Shown here one piece after another: positions 9,071 to 19,114 of a DNA stretch of 64,000 bases. The notes under the pieces were generated by a model. That model searched no databases and was not told the DNA's origin. It saw only the letters and a list, made by a program, of their open reading frames with translations. Each line of letters begins with the position of its first letter. Position 1 is the first letter of the stretch. This stretch comes from Alphaproteobacteria bacterium (GTDB lineage Bacteria > Pseudomonadota > Alphaproteobacteria > Rhizobiales > GCA-2746425), in assembly GCA_024743215.1 (NCBI GenBank), contig JANSWZ010000001.1, positions 1,116,001 to 1,180,000 on the forward strand, in the 5' to 3' direction. The position numbers and the translations under genes are program-made.

Positions 9071-10300
9071 ATGGAAGCGGCGCTTTACCGACCCGGAACA
9101 ATTTCCACTCGCATGCTGGGTGCAGTGTTTCTTTGGCTACTCGTCTTTTCTGGTGGTTTCGTTTTTCGCGAGCCAGCGCCATATGAGCTTTTTGCTGTCG
9201 TTCTGATCCCGTTCTGGTTTCTGGCGGGACTTCCTTTACCACGTCAAATCGCGCCGTTGTTTGTATTGCTCACGCTCTATCTTATTGGTGGCATTATTGG
9301 ACTCAGTCAGGTCAAGTTTCTCGATGACGCCCTGATATTTGTGGCCGTTACCGGGTTTCTGGCACTCACATCATTCTTTTTTGCCTGTCTTATTGCCGAA
9401 GACCATCGACGGCTGAAGCTTATTACCAACGCCTATCTGGCTAGTGCCTGTTTCACCATCATTCTGGGCCTTGTAGGGTATTTCCGTCTTGTGCCAGGCG
9501 CCTATGATCTGTTCACCCTGTATGGACGTGCGTCTGGAGGCTTTGAGGACCCCAATGTCTTTGGTCCCTTTTTGATCCTGCCCATGGGTCTGCTGTTTTA
9601 CAAAATCCTCAATCAGGAACCAGGCAGCAGCATTATTCGCATTGGCTTGATGTCGTTCATATTGCTGGGAATTTTCATGAGCTTTTCGCGGGCCAGCTGG
9701 GGTCTTGCCGCATTTACGCTGGCGAGCGTGTTTCTCCTCAGCTTGATCAATGCCCAAGGCTCTGCAGACCGACTGCGCATGTTTATCTTACTGGCGGTGG
9801 CTTTGTTCGCCGGTTTTGTGTTGCTGCTTATTGCGCTTTCAATCGATGAGATTTCATCTCTCTTTGCCGAGCGGGCGCAGATCGTTCAATATTATGATGG
9901 TGGCCGGCTCGGTCGTTTTGCACGCCACGCGGCTGGCTTTCAGCTTGTGGCTGACCGCCCTCTTGGTCTGGGCGCCCTTGAATTCGGCAAACATCATTTT
10001 AAGGGTGACCCGCACAATATCTGGCTGAAGAGCTTTGCAGCCTATGGCTGGCTAGGCGGCGTCTGCTATCCAATTCTCGTCCTGTGGACGATTGTGAAGG
10101 CAGGTCCGCTGCTTTTCAAACCACGCCCATGGCAACCTGTTCTGATTGTGAGCTTTGTGGTTTTCATTGGCCATCAGATTGCGGGCATCGTTATCGATAT
10201 CGACCACTGGCGGCATTACTTCTTATTGTTGGGCTTGATATGGGGAATGATTGCTGCAGAGGCCAAATGGTCCAATGAGAGCATAAATGAGGCAAGCTAA
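9071..10300 (+). CDS. O-antigen ligase / polymerase family membrane protein (Wzy-like)
   Basis: A 409-residue protein with about ten hydrophobic helices and the large periplasmic loop of the O-antigen ligase superfamily. The segment GRASGGFEDPNVFGPFLI (about residues 154-171) and the later RPLGLGALEFGKHHFKGDPH are typical of the family. In this context polymerisation of the repeat unit is more likely than lipid A ligation, because the locus is for an exported polymer; that is inference. It starts 8 bases after the sugar-transferase gene and is probably translated from the same mRNA. No good ribosome site is visible, and ATG 9113 is an alternative start. Confidence 0.82.
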   Translation: MEAALYRPGTISTRMLGAVFLWLLVFSGGFVFREPAPYELFAVVLIPFWFLAGLPLPRQIAPLFVLLTLYLIGGIIGLSQVKFLDDALIFVAVTGFLALTSFFFACLIAEDHRRLKLITNAYLASACFTIILGLVGYFRLVPGAYDLFTLYGRASGGFEDPNVFGPFLILPMGLLFYKILNQEPGSSIIRIGLMSFILLGIFMSFSRASWGLAAFTLASVFLLSLINAQGSADRLRMFILLAVALFAGFVLLLIALSIDEISSLFAERAQIVQYYDGGRLGRFARHAAGFQLVADRPLGLGALEFGKHHFKGDPHNIWLKSFAAYGWLGGVCYPILVLWTIVKAGPLLFKPRPWQPVLIVSFVVFIGHQIAGIVIDIDHWRHYFLLLGLIWGMIAAEAKWSNESINEAS

Positions 10301-10308
10301 GCCTCATT
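10286..10308 (+). terminator. Possible terminator hairpin after the polysaccharide operon
   Basis: AATGAGGC (10286-10293) and GCCTCATT (10301-10308) form a perfect 8-bp stem around a 7-base loop that contains the stop codon of the polymerase-like gene. No U-run follows, so it may be a weak or Rho-assisted terminator, or an mRNA 3'-end stabiliser. Confidence 0.4.
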
Positions 10309-10379
10309 ATTCACGATCAGTCACCCTGACCTCTACCCAAGCCCAAAGTTCCAAAGAACCAAGGGCTACATGTTTAAAA

Positions 10380-10456
<77 letters not shown>

Positions 10457-10556
10457 ACTGAAAGTGGTATAACGACGGGCTTGATCCAACGCAAGCCAAC
10501 AAGCTACCGCCAAATCTGATTCAGGCATTTTTTTAAGCGCAATAGGTTGGTCAGGC

Positions 10557-11099
10557 TTATTTGACCTGATCCAACATTCGTTTGCACTCAAGCAGTTCAA
10601 ACAAGGTGCCGTGCAATTTCTCGACATCCTGCTCAGACAAGCCTTTTGCCGGGGGGCGTGTGGGATCAAATGGCAGATCAACTTCATCGGATTGGTCGGG
10701 GTTCTTTGTCAGCCCAAGTTTGGAAAGCAGCTTTGCGGCTTTGTTATCGCCCTGCTCTGCTGTGCCGCCAGTAGAAACGGCCCTGACCGTTGCAATGTCT
10801 GGGCCGTCAATATCTACGCTGGCTTCTCCACGTCCGACAGCCATGACAACTTTGACGCCACGTTCTTTTAAAAGCCGCTGGACACCCTTGATTGTATAGC
10901 CTTCTCCATAAAGCAATACGCGGATGCCGCGTAGAAGCTCAACATCCTGCGGCCGGTAATATCTGCGTCCACCGCCACGCTTCATGGGTTTGATCTGACT
11001 GAAGCGCGTTTCCCAGAACCGAAGAACATGCTGAGGCAAATCCAGATCATCAGCAACTTCGCTGATTGTCCGAAAGGCTTCTGGTCCCTTGGCTGTCAT
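10557..11099 (-). CDS. MerR-family transcriptional regulator
   Basis: A 180-residue DNA-binding protein. The MerR winged-helix domain occupies about residues 9-80: [20 protein letters not shown] is the helix-turn-helix and [20 protein letters not shown] the wing and following helix. The C-terminal half is variable, ends in a short predicted helix, and lacks the paired cysteines of metal-sensing MerR proteins. It is encoded about 100 bases downstream of ihfA on the same strand, a conserved rhizobial arrangement. The ligand and targets are unknown. Confidence 0.88.
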   Translation of the reverse strand: MTAKGPEAFRTISEVADDLDLPQHVLRFWETRFSQIKPMKRGGGRRYYRPQDVELLRGIRVLLYGEGYTIKGVQRLLKERGVKVVMAVGRGEASVDIDGPDIATVRAVSTGGTAEQGDNKAAKLLSKLGLTKNPDQSDEVDLPFDPTRPPAKGLSEQDVEKLHGTLFELLECKRMLDQVK

Positions 11100-11199
11100 C
11101 GCTTGTGTCTCCGATAAAAATCTGTTTGTTCACTATCGTCCACAAATATGGCACGAACTTGAAAACCAAAAGATGATTCTTATGCGCAGCTTAGCAGCT

Positions 11200-11499
11200 T
11201 CAGCTAGCAGACTGGTTTACTTTATCTTTCAAGACATTGCTGGGTTTGAACACCATTACTCTGCGTGGAGGAATTGGAACTTCCACCTTGGTTTTGGGGT
11301 TCCGTCCAATACGTTCATTCTTGCTGCGCACAACGAAGGAACCAAAGGACGATAATTTTACATTCTCACCTGATGCGATGGCATCTGAAACTTCTTCAAG
11401 AACCATCTCGACCAAGTCTGAGGATTCTGATCTCGAAAGACCAACCCGTTCATAAACGGCCTCCGCCAAATCGGTGCGGGTTACAGTCTTGCCGCTCAT
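11200..11499 (-). CDS. ihfA: Integration host factor subunit alpha
   Basis: IhfA pairs with IhfB to bend DNA at specific sites in transcription, replication and recombination. The 99-residue protein has the HU/IHF fold, with the family signature around [18 protein letters not shown] and the DNA-intercalating arm [18 protein letters not shown] containing the key Pro. The start is [10 protein letters not shown] at 11499, with GGGGAG about 12 bases upstream; a longer frame upstream has no family similarity. It follows fabH by about 110 bases on the same strand. Confidence 0.95.
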   Translation of the reverse strand: MSGKTVTRTDLAEAVYERVGLSRSESSDLVEMVLEEVSDAIASGENVKLSSFGSFVVRSKNERIGRNPKTKVEVPIPPRRVMVFKPSNVLKDKVNQSAS

Positions 11500-11612
11500 T
11501 TTATTCGATGCTCCCCTTTTCGCCCAATCAGAGGATTGGTCAACGGTCATTTACGTTAAGTGTCAGAGGTTAAGGCGTCAATAGCCCTTTGTTGCACGAA
11601 TGCAACTGTTCT

Positions 11613-12590
11613 TTACCAGCGCAGCAAAACACTGCCCCAGGTGAACCCCCCGCCCATAGCTTCCAGCATTACCAGATCGCCGCGCTGAACACGACCATCT
11701 TTGACCGCAACATCAAGTGCCAGCGGAATTGATGCTGCTGACGTATTGCCATGGCCTTCCACCGTCATAACAACTTTATCGATGTCAATTCCAAGCTTTT
11801 CGGCACTGGCTTCAATAATGCGCCGGTTAGCCTGATGCGGGATGAACCAGGTCAGATCGTCTGCAGTGGTTCCACTGGCAGCAAATGCGTCGGTAACAAC
11901 GCCAGAGATCATTCCAACGGCGTGTTTGAATACTTCGCGCCCCTGCATCCGTAGATGGCCGGTTGTCTGCGTGCTTGACGGACCACCATCCACATAAAGC
12001 TTTTGCTTGTGCGAGCCATCTGAGCGCAGATGACAAGACAAAATACCCTGCTCTGGCGCTCCATCGGCAACCGGCTGGGCACGCAACACGGCTGCACCAG
12101 CCCCATCGCCAAACAACACGCAAGTTGTGCGGTCTGTCCAGTCCAGAAGGCGGGAAAAAGTCTCTGCCCCAATGACCAGAATTGTTCCGGCATTGCCGGC
12201 CCGGATGAAGCTGTCGGCAATCGTCATTGCATAAACAAAGCCCGAACAGACAGCCTGCACATCAAACGCATATCCGGTCTGATTGCCAAGATTATGCTGA
12301 ACAGCAACGGCTGTTGCCGGAAATGTGTTGTCCGGTGTTGAGGTCGCAACAATGATGAGATCAATTTCCTGCGCTGAAACACCGGCATCTTCCAATGCCC
12401 GGTTTGCAGCGATTGTCGCCAGATCGCTGGTGTTCTGATCTTCGGCCGCTATGTGCCGTCTTTCAATTCCAGTGCGCTGAACAATCCATTCGCTGGTCGT
12501 ATCAACAATTTTGGAAAGGTCATCATTTGTCATGACCCTCTCAGGCAGATAGGACCCAACGCCTGCCACAACGGCCCTTTGCTTCAACAC
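11613..12590 (-). CDS. fabH: Beta-ketoacyl-ACP synthase III FabH
   Basis: FabH condenses acetyl-CoA with malonyl-ACP to start fatty acid synthesis. The catalytic triad is present: Cys115 in VQAVCSGF, His252 in IPHQANRR and Asn282 in GHGNTSAAS. At 325 residues it has the normal length. The start codon lies 3 bases after the plsX stop, so the two are translationally coupled; plsX-fabH is the standard order. Confidence 0.97.
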   Translation of the reverse strand: MLKQRAVVAGVGSYLPERVMTNDDLSKIVDTTSEWIVQRTGIERRHIAAEDQNTSDLATIAANRALEDAGVSAQEIDLIIVATSTPDNTFPATAVAVQHNLGNQTGYAFDVQAVCSGFVYAMTIADSFIRAGNAGTILVIGAETFSRLLDWTDRTTCVLFGDGAGAAVLRAQPVADGAPEQGILSCHLRSDGSHKQKLYVDGGPSSTQTTGHLRMQGREVFKHAVGMISGVVTDAFAASGTTADDLTWFIPHQANRRIIEASAEKLGIDIDKVVMTVEGHGNTSAASIPLALDVAVKDGRVQRGDLVMLEAMGGGFTWGSVLLRW

Positions 12591-12593
12591 ACA

Positions 12594-13646
12594 TCAGTCC
12601 TTCGATTTCGGCTCATCTACAAGCACGTTTTGAAATTGTTCAAGATCATCGCTGAGCTTCTTCTGCAAATCATTTCTTGCCATAGCATCGCCCATACCGA
12701 TGGCGCTCGCAAACCCCTCCGGACTGGCAGAACCATGACTTTTTATCACAAGACCATTCAGTCCAAGAAAAACACCGCCATTAGATTTGCTCGGATCCAT
12801 TTTTTCGCGAAGACGGCTAAATGCGCCCTTGGCCAGCAAGTATCCGATCCTGCTCAGCAGGCTTTGTCCCATGGACGCGCGCAGATATTGCGCGATCTGC
12901 CTTGCCGTACCTTCAGCAGTCTTCAGAGCGATATTGCCGGAAAACCCTTCTGTGACAACAACATCCGAGGTGCCTTTGCCAAGATCGTTGCCCTCAACAA
13001 AACCAATGTATTTGATAAAGGGAAAATCGGTTTCCCGCAGGATCTGACCAGCTCTGCGCACCTCTTCGACACCCTTGATTTCCTCAACACCGACGTTCAG
13101 AAGACCAACGGTGGGACGCTCAATGGCAAAGAGAGCTCTTGCCATGGCGCCACCCATGACGGAAAAATTGATCAATTGCTCAGCGTCAGCACCAATCGTG
13201 GCACCGACATCCAGTACAATGCTATCGCCGCGCATGGTTGGCCAGATTGCGGCAATGGCCGGACGTTCGATGGCAGGCATGGTGCGCAGGCAAAAGCGTG
13301 CCATGGCCATTAATGCGCCAGTGTTGCCTGCGGAAACACAGACACTGGCTTCCCCGTCCTTGACCGCCTGGATTGCGCGCCACATGCTGGAATGATAACG
13401 GCCCTGACGCAATGCAATGCTCGGTTTGACATCCATTTCAACAGATACGTCGCAATGTCGGACTTCAGAGGAGGCAGCCAGAGTGGGATGTGCCGCCAAT
13501 GCCGGACCAATGATGTTCTCTTTTCCGAACAGAAGAAAGCGCGTATCAGGTTGGCGTTTCAGAGCGATTTCTGCACCGCCCAAAACAACCTCTACGCCGT
13601 TGTCGCCCCCCATGGCATCCAGCGAAATGGTGATGCTTTGCGTCAT
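12594..13646 (-). CDS. plsX: Phosphate acyltransferase PlsX
   Basis: PlsX turns acyl-ACP into acyl-phosphate for PlsY in phospholipid synthesis. The 350-residue sequence opens with [16 protein letters not shown], the family N-terminal signature, and contains [16 protein letters not shown]. It lies directly upstream of fabH, linking phospholipid and fatty-acid initiation. An AGGAAG element stands about 16 bases upstream of the ATG, longer than ideal. About 150 bases separate it from the DUF177 gene; no rpmF gene is present there. Confidence 0.96.
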   Translation of the reverse strand: MTQSITISLDAMGGDNGVEVVLGGAEIALKRQPDTRFLLFGKENIIGPALAAHPTLAASSEVRHCDVSVEMDVKPSIALRQGRYHSSMWRAIQAVKDGEASVCVSAGNTGALMAMARFCLRTMPAIERPAIAAIWPTMRGDSIVLDVGATIGADAEQLINFSVMGGAMARALFAIERPTVGLLNVGVEEIKGVEEVRRAGQILRETDFPFIKYIGFVEGNDLGKGTSDVVVTEGFSGNIALKTAEGTARQIAQYLRASMGQSLLSRIGYLLAKGAFSRLREKMDPSKSNGGVFLGLNGLVIKSHGSASPEGFASAIGMGDAMARNDLQKKLSDDLEQFQNVLVDEPKSKD

Positions 13647-13794
13647 TAATTGCTCAAATTTCTTCCTCTGGCCGAGCGCGGACCATAGCTACTTCGCGCC
13701 ACAACACAACCTAAATTACGCAGTACCAAAAACAAATGCCAGACGAGTGAAACGGCAGAGCTCAAAGCTGACCGAACACATGACAAATCCAGTT

Positions 13795-14424
13795 TCATCC
13801 GTTCCCTGCAGTCTTAAGCTTGGCAAGCGCGGCAAAGGGCGACTCCAGCTCTTCGACCTCAATTTGTATCGGCTCAATGGCATTTACCTCAGACAAATCT
13901 GCACCTGGTGCTCTTGGATAAAGATCAATTCCAATTATGACGTGCTCCAAAGCAATAGCTGCCAAATCCAAACGACCGTTTTCAACAATTTCGGGCGGAT
14001 CCACTTCATCGGGATCGATCATCATTGCGTGGTTCGCATTCATTTTTGCAAAAACAGTATCAAAATCGGAGCTGTTTGCGACAAAAGTTCTATCAACTTC
14101 TTCAGTCAATGACTGACGCACAGGCTCCAGAGTAACGACACAGCTTTGCTCGACAACGGCTTCCACAAACCCACGCACGCGAATGCTGTTCTTTGTTCGA
14201 TGGATACGCAGCGTTGCATTCAGATCCCGCACAGCAAGGACATTCAGCGCATCCGCAATTGCTGGATAATCAGCCTTATCAGGCTTTATGAGAAAATCTT
14301 TTGCATCATTGGTGATGTCGCCAGCTACAATCGGATACTTCCAAGGCCAGATCCCAACCATGGAATCCTGAAAACTATCGTGGAGATTTGCATCGATTTC
14401 GGATGCAGTTTTGAGCTTGCTCAT
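13795..14424 (-). CDS. DUF177 (YceD-like) protein
   Basis: DUF177 proteins are small acidic cytosolic proteins, often encoded beside rpmF/plsX and thought to act around 23S rRNA or the large ribosomal subunit. The 209-residue protein has the family core VVEQSCVVTLEPVRQSL and the acidic IDPDEVDPPEIVENGRLDL segment. The start at 14424 (MSKLKTASE) follows GAGG at a good distance; the frame also extends ten codons upstream. It lies upstream of plsX, downstream of the bc1-chaperone gene. Confidence 0.85.
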   Translation of the reverse strand: MSKLKTASEIDANLHDSFQDSMVGIWPWKYPIVAGDITNDAKDFLIKPDKADYPAIADALNVLAVRDLNATLRIHRTKNSIRVRGFVEAVVEQSCVVTLEPVRQSLTEEVDRTFVANSSDFDTVFAKMNANHAMMIDPDEVDPPEIVENGRLDLAAIALEHVIIGIDLYPRAPGADLSEVNAIEPIQIEVEELESPFAALAKLKTAGNG

Positions 14425-14474
14425 GTCAGGCCTCGCAGAGAAATTGAGAATCAACTGTAGGACTATGCGATGCG

Positions 14475-15065
14475 CTATATATACGCCGCAGGGTCGGGAA
14501 AGGAAAGGGAACCAGCCAGTATAGCGGCTTCGTCCTGAGTGTTGAGACCATCAACACATGCAATCACATAGGCTGACAGCGCCCCTGCCCGACCTTCGCC
14601 GGTTGATGTTGCGGGCCGTGTTTCCGATTCCGCCGCAAACAGGCTTTCATTGTAGCTAAGTATGTTGCGGAAAAGCGCGTCAGTGAGTTCCGCATGTCGG
14701 TCCTCAGCCTCAAGAGCGGATCGATATCCATCAGAGCGGCCGTAGAAGACCTGCATCATTTTTTTCATCCGTTTGGGTACTGTTGTGTCGCCGACCCCCA
14801 ACTCGCGCAGACAATGGTCCATATCGAGCCGAAACAGATCAAAAACTTCCTGACTGAGGGCCTGCGCTGCCTGACTGGTTGATTGCAATCGATTAAACAG
14901 CAGAAAATTATGCAGCACAATCATGTTGAAGCGGCCATCCAGACTGTCGGGCACACCGAAATCGGAATAGAATGCGCGTTGCCGGGCTTGTGCCACAATC
15001 TGGGCATAAAGCCTTTGCGTTATGGTCTCATTGGTTATGTTCGTTTTGAAAAAACGACGAAGCAT
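14475..15065 (-). CDS. Ubiquinol-cytochrome c chaperone (CBP3/UPF0174 family)
   Basis: This family helps assemble the cytochrome bc1 complex. The N-terminal region ITQRLYAQIVAQARQRAFYS and GRFNMIVLHNFLLFNRL matches the CBP3 family. The length of about 196 residues is normal. I start at MLRRFFKT (15065), where family members usually begin; ATG codons 4 and 17 codons further upstream are alternatives, and no ribosome site decides. It is followed after 50 bases by the DUF177 gene and is divergent from bamE. Confidence 0.85.
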   Translation of the reverse strand: MLRRFFKTNITNETITQRLYAQIVAQARQRAFYSDFGVPDSLDGRFNMIVLHNFLLFNRLQSTSQAAQALSQEVFDLFRLDMDHCLRELGVGDTTVPKRMKKMMQVFYGRSDGYRSALEAEDRHAELTDALFRNILSYNESLFAAESETRPATSTGEGRAGALSAYVIACVDGLNTQDEAAILAGSLSFPDPAAYI

Positions 15066-15256
15066 GCTGTGATCCATACTGTGAAAAATTGGAAAACGTC
15101 CGTCCAAGACGGCCAAATTCCAGGCTCTTATTGCAAATGCAGGTAGTGCGCGCTAGGAGTTTTGCAATAATCGTTGTGGCTGATCGAGCGTGCAACACAA
15201 GAAGAAGTAGCTGGCTTGGGCGACAGGCCAACACTTAGACAGGAAGGAATGCTCTG

Positions 15257-15760
15257 TTGGCTTTGAGGAATGATTCCATCAGAAAACCAGCTGCCCCCAA
15301 CAAATCAAAGGGGTCGCGCTTTCCGCATGGCATTACAATTGGGGTGTTGCTGCTTGGCTCTGTTGCGCTGGGTGGATGTCTTGAACAGCGCAACTTTCAA
15401 GGTTACCAGATTCCGCATGATGCGGAACGGCAGGTTCCAATAGGTGCCAGCCGCGAACAGGCCCTACTTGCCTTTGGAACGCCGACAACAATTGCCGAAT
15501 TCGGCAACGAGGTGTTCTACTACATATCGCAGGTCTCAAGCAGGCCGGTTGCCTTCGCCAGGTCGAAGGTTGTCGACCAGCGCGTGCTTGCTGTCTATTT
15601 TGACGATCAGGAGCGGGTCCAACAAATCGCAAATTACGGCCTTCAGGATGGCCGCGTGTTTGACTTTGTCTCCAGAACCACGCCAACAGGTGGCAGTGAC
15701 GTCAGCTTTGTCAGCCAATTGTTGTCCGCTGCGGGACGCACCAATCCTCTTGGTAACTAA
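15257..15760 (+). CDS. bamE: Outer-membrane assembly lipoprotein BamE (SmpA/OmlA)
   Basis: BamE is a small lipoprotein of the BAM complex that inserts beta-barrel proteins in the outer membrane. The signal sequence ends in a lipobox (VALGGC, Cys about residue 41), followed by the BamE core (VPIGASREQALLAFGTPT and later VLAVYFDDQERVQQIANY). The start is a TTG at 15257: AGGAAGGA lies 8 bases upstream, while the nearby ATG at 15249 gives only a five-codon frame. The 167 residues include a C-terminal extension common in rhizobia. Confidence 0.9.
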   Translation: MALRNDSIRKPAAPNKSKGSRFPHGITIGVLLLGSVALGGCLEQRNFQGYQIPHDAERQVPIGASREQALLAFGTPTTIAEFGNEVFYYISQVSSRPVAFARSKVVDQRVLAVYFDDQERVQQIANYGLQDGRVFDFVSRTTPTGGSDVSFVSQLLSAAGRTNPLGN

Positions 15761-15784
15761 CTCTCCTCACTTGCGTCGTATGTT

Positions 15785-17005
15785 CTAAATCGCTGGTTTT
15801 TTGCGGCTAAAGAACAACAATGCAAGTGTGATAATAACGACCGGGAACACGACCACATTGACCGTGTTCCAGCCAAAGGCATTCAATATTCCGCCGGAAG
15901 ACAGAGATGCGGCGGCTACGAATCCAAATACAATGAAATCATTAACGGCCTGGACTCGATTCTTTTCCTCAGGGCGATAGGTTTCGGTCAGCATGGCTGT
16001 TGCACCGATAAATCCAAAGTTCCAGCCAATTCCCAAGAGAATCAACGCGCCCCAAAAATGCGCCAGATGAGGCCCTGCAAGTGCCAGCGCGGCGCATCCG
16101 GCCAAGAGCAACAGGCCCAGAACAACTATGCGTTCCTTGCCGAACCTCTGAATCAATGAGCCGGTAAAAAAGCTGGGAGCGAACATGGCCATTACATGCC
16201 ATTGAATGCCAAGCAATGCATTTGACATGCTGTGCCCATGCGAAACCATGGCCATAGGTGCCGCTGTCATCACGAAACTCATCAATGCATAGGAACTGAC
16301 AGCGCACAGGACAGCCACAATGAAGCGGCCCTGACGCATGATCTCCAAAAGCGGCCTGCCTGCTGCAGTGTTTTGCACACTCACAATTGGGGGGGCTTTC
16401 AGAAAGCTCAAAACGATCCACGACATCGCCGCCAGAACTGACAAACCAACAAAAGCCCCCGCATAAAGGGTCGGTGCAAGCATATCCTTGGTTAGTGAAG
16501 CGGTTTGGGGGCCAATGACGGCCGCAAGCACCCCGCCTGCCATAACCCAGGAAATAGCCTTGGGGCGAAAGCTTGCGCTGGCAGAATCGGCCGCTGCAAA
16601 ACGATATTGCTGAACAAATGCGCTGGAGGCCCCAGCGAGTGACACGCCAAAGCAAAAGAACCAGAAAGAACTCAGAAAAATAGCATAGGCCGCCAGAATA
16701 CCGCCACAGACCCCAAGCAAAGACCCCAGCATCAAGGCTCTGCGGCGCCCAAGTCGTCTGGCCAATATGCCGGCCGGCAAGGTCGCAAGGGCAGTTCCGA
16801 CAACAAAACCGGTGACCGGCAGAGTGGCAAAGCTCTTATCCAGCCCAAGCAAATAAAAGCCAACAATGCCTCCCAGAGAAATGCAGATTGGTGCGCCAGC
16901 CCCTGCCAGAGCCTGCGCTGCGGCCAGAACGAGTACATTGCGGCGCGCTATCCGATCATCGGATACAGGCGCAGCATCTACGGGGGGTGAGACACTCTCT
17001 GTCAT
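15785..17005 (-). CDS. MFS transporter
   Basis: A 406-residue protein with about twelve hydrophobic helices. The loop LARRLGRRRALMLGSLLG after helix 2 is the major-facilitator motif A, and GSLIQRFGKERIVVLG is the matching half in the second repeat. The substrate cannot be told from sequence. It ends convergently with bamE, 24 bases apart, and is about 115 bases downstream of thiL in the same direction; a metabolic link is not evident. Confidence 0.88.
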   Translation of the reverse strand: MTESVSPPVDAAPVSDDRIARRNVLVLAAAQALAGAGAPICISLGGIVGFYLLGLDKSFATLPVTGFVVGTALATLPAGILARRLGRRRALMLGSLLGVCGGILAAYAIFLSSFWFFCFGVSLAGASSAFVQQYRFAAADSASASFRPKAISWVMAGGVLAAVIGPQTASLTKDMLAPTLYAGAFVGLSVLAAMSWIVLSFLKAPPIVSVQNTAAGRPLLEIMRQGRFIVAVLCAVSSYALMSFVMTAAPMAMVSHGHSMSNALLGIQWHVMAMFAPSFFTGSLIQRFGKERIVVLGLLLLAGCAALALAGPHLAHFWGALILLGIGWNFGFIGATAMLTETYRPEEKNRVQAVNDFIVFGFVAAASLSSGGILNAFGWNTVNVVVFPVVIITLALLFFSRKKPAI

Positions 17006-17120
17006 GGAATTCCGAGCTTACTTTGAGGAGTGTTCCTCATACGCCCGTTGATGCAGCTTTAAAAGCAAATCCGATAAATGAGTTGATTTTCAGAATTCAT
17101 GAATGTCACTTCCTGCTGGA

Positions 17121-18155
17121 TCAATCAGAAAAATGATCGAATCCATTTGCACCAACAGACAATTCTTGTTGCTGGCCATCCAGAAAGCGCACGCCGGTTT
17201 GTTCAACAATTTTTCCAATGCAGGTCACCGCAACCTTGGCCTTTGCCATTTCAATTTCAAAGTCCTTGCTGCGGACTGATGTTACCGTGCAAAGGATTTG
17301 ATAATCGTCGCCACCTGTAATCAACCTTGCCCGTACCCCTTCATTCTCAAGATGAGGAGCCAGAATGGCGTGATGCGGGATGTCAGCCATGTTGATTTCC
17401 ATGCCCACATTACTGGCTCCGGAAAGCGTTGCTGCATCACCAGACAATCCATCGGAAATATCCATGGATGAAGAGGCAAAATTCAACACAATGTCCGCGG
17501 CTGGCAGATTTGTTGGCGGTTCCAGATAGGACAGTTCCAGTTGCGTGCGCTCTTGTTCAGTCAAACATGCAAGCAGTTGCTGTTCAAAGCCTGTCAGCTC
17601 ATCCAGGCCAAAAAGGTTGGCCCGTCGCGCCCATAGACCAATTGCACTGTCCCCGATTGTCCCTGTGACATATAAAAGATCCCCAACCCCTGCGCCGGAG
17701 CGTTTCACCATCTGACCCTGCGGAACCCAACCGAATGCACAAATGGTGATGGCCGAGACATCTTTCGTCATCACGGTGTCGCCACCCATGATTTGAAGGC
17801 CCAATGCTTTTTGATCCTGCCCCAGGGCCACGGCAAAGTCAGACATCCAATCCTGCGAACGCAATTGTGCTTCAGGCAAAGCCAATGACAGGAAATACCC
17901 CTTCGGCGTGCTGCCTTTGGCGACAAGATCAGAGACGTTCACCCGAAGGGCTTTTCTGGCCAGAGATGCGGGAGGATCGTTGTGAAAAAAGTGGATTCCG
18001 GCGACGAGTGTATCTGTAGAAACGACAAGCGACTTTCCGTCCGGAACAGCAATTTGGGCTGCATCATCATGCAAGCCCAGCGCCTCAGAATTATTCGCCA
18101 GTGGCCCAAAATAGCGCTGGATAAAGCGGTCTTCAGCTTTTCCGGAAGGCGTCAT
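17121..18155 (-). CDS. thiL: Thiamine-monophosphate kinase ThiL
   Basis: ThiL phosphorylates thiamine monophosphate to thiamine pyrophosphate with ATP. The 344-residue protein has the PurM/ThiL fold motifs: HDDAAQI near residue 28, [24 protein letters not shown] and [10 protein letters not shown]. Its ATG overlaps the nusB stop by 4 bases (ATGA), so translation is coupled. nusB-thiL after the riboflavin genes is a conserved proteobacterial order. Confidence 0.96.
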   Translation of the reverse strand: MTPSGKAEDRFIQRYFGPLANNSEALGLHDDAAQIAVPDGKSLVVSTDTLVAGIHFFHNDPPASLARKALRVNVSDLVAKGSTPKGYFLSLALPEAQLRSQDWMSDFAVALGQDQKALGLQIMGGDTVMTKDVSAITICAFGWVPQGQMVKRSGAGVGDLLYVTGTIGDSAIGLWARRANLFGLDELTGFEQQLLACLTEQERTQLELSYLEPPTNLPAADIVLNFASSSMDISDGLSGDAATLSGASNVGMEINMADIPHHAILAPHLENEGVRARLITGGDDYQILCTVTSVRSKDFEIEMAKAKVAVTCIGKIVEQTGVRFLDGQQQELSVGANGFDHFSD

Positions 18156-18643
18156 TTTTCGGTAAACTCGGAGGCCCTGACGTCTCGCGCTATGTGGTCC
18201 AGAACGCCATTGACCATTTTGGGTTCATCTTCCAGAAAATAGGCCTTTGTTACATCAACATACTCGTTGATGATCACCTTGGCCGGAACGTCTTTTCGTT
18301 TCAGTATTTCAAACGTCGCCGCACGCAGAACGGCCCTAAGAAGGCTGTCGATGCGCGCCAGAGGCCAATCCGAGGTCAGTGCCTTGTGGATCAACGGATC
18401 AAGCTGAACCTGCTCTTTGACCACACCTGCAAGAATTCCCCGAAAATAGGCCGCATCTGCTTCCAGATATTGCTCACCATCAATTTCTTTGCCCAGCCGC
18501 ACACTTTCAAACTCGGCCACAACCTGTTGCAAGGGCGTGCCGCCAATATCCATCTGGTAAAGCGCCTGCACCGCACCAAGACGCGCAGCACCACGTTTGT
18601 TGGCCGGTCGGGTTTGCGCGTCAGTTTTGTTGACTTCGGGCAT
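18152..18643 (-). CDS. nusB: Transcription antitermination factor NusB
   Basis: NusB joins NusE (S10) at boxA in rRNA antitermination. The 163-residue protein begins [10 protein letters not shown], followed by [17 protein letters not shown], the usual NusB opening, and ends with [17 protein letters not shown], the conserved C-terminal helix pair. The start is fixed by context: the ribH stop ends one base before this ATG (TGA-C-ATG). A longer upstream frame would run inside ribH. Confidence 0.95.
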   Translation of the reverse strand: MPEVNKTDAQTRPANKRGAARLGAVQALYQMDIGGTPLQQVVAEFESVRLGKEIDGEQYLEADAAYFRGILAGVVKEQVQLDPLIHKALTSDWPLARIDSLLRAVLRAATFEILKRKDVPAKVIINEYVDVTKAYFLEDEPKMVNGVLDHIARDVRASEFTEK

Positions 18644-18644
18644 G

Positions 18645-19103
18645 TCAGGCCAATCCAAACTGTTTACGCAGTCGCACCATTGCGATTGCCGCTTCTGCGG
18701 CGCCACGGCCTTTGTTCTTTTCAGAACGGCGCGTGCGTGCCCAGGCCTGGTCACTGTTTTCAACGGTCTGAATGCCATTGCCCAACGCAAGCCCTTCAGC
18801 GACCGAAATGTCCATCAAGGCACGCGCTGATTCGCCGGACACGATTTCATAATGTGTGGTCTCACCGCGGATAACACAACCAAGAGTGACAAAAGCTGCA
18901 TATTGGGTGCCGGCCCCTGCTTCTGAACTGATTAAAGCCATGGAAACTGCTGCCGGGATCTCCAGCACACCGGGAACCGCTATGCGATCATACTCCATAC
19001 CGGCTTCCTCGATTGCCTCAATTGCACCAGCAGCGAGTTCATCGGCAATATCTTCATAGAAGCGGGCTTCTACAATCAGAATTTTGGGGCTCTTGTCAGC
19101 CAT
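18645..19103 (-). CDS. ribH: 6,7-dimethyl-8-ribityllumazine synthase RibH
   Basis: RibH condenses the ribityl-pyrimidine with dihydroxybutanone phosphate in riboflavin synthesis. The motifs [29 protein letters not shown] and [15 protein letters not shown], with catalytic His in the second, are standard. The 152 residues are a normal length. It lies about 10 bases after ribE and one base before nusB. Confidence 0.96.
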   Translation of the reverse strand: MADKSPKILIVEARFYEDIADELAAGAIEAIEEAGMEYDRIAVPGVLEIPAAVSMALISSEAGAGTQYAAFVTLGCVIRGETTHYEIVSGESARALMDISVAEGLALGNGIQTVENSDQAWARTRRSEKNKGRGAAEAAIAMVRLRKQFGLA

Positions 19104-19114
19104 TTGGTGAGGTC

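Noticed and set aside
12453-13313. 286-codon plus-strand frame opposite fabH and plsX
   Set aside because: It is antisense to two certain genes, with no recognisable domains; long shadow frames are common at this base composition.
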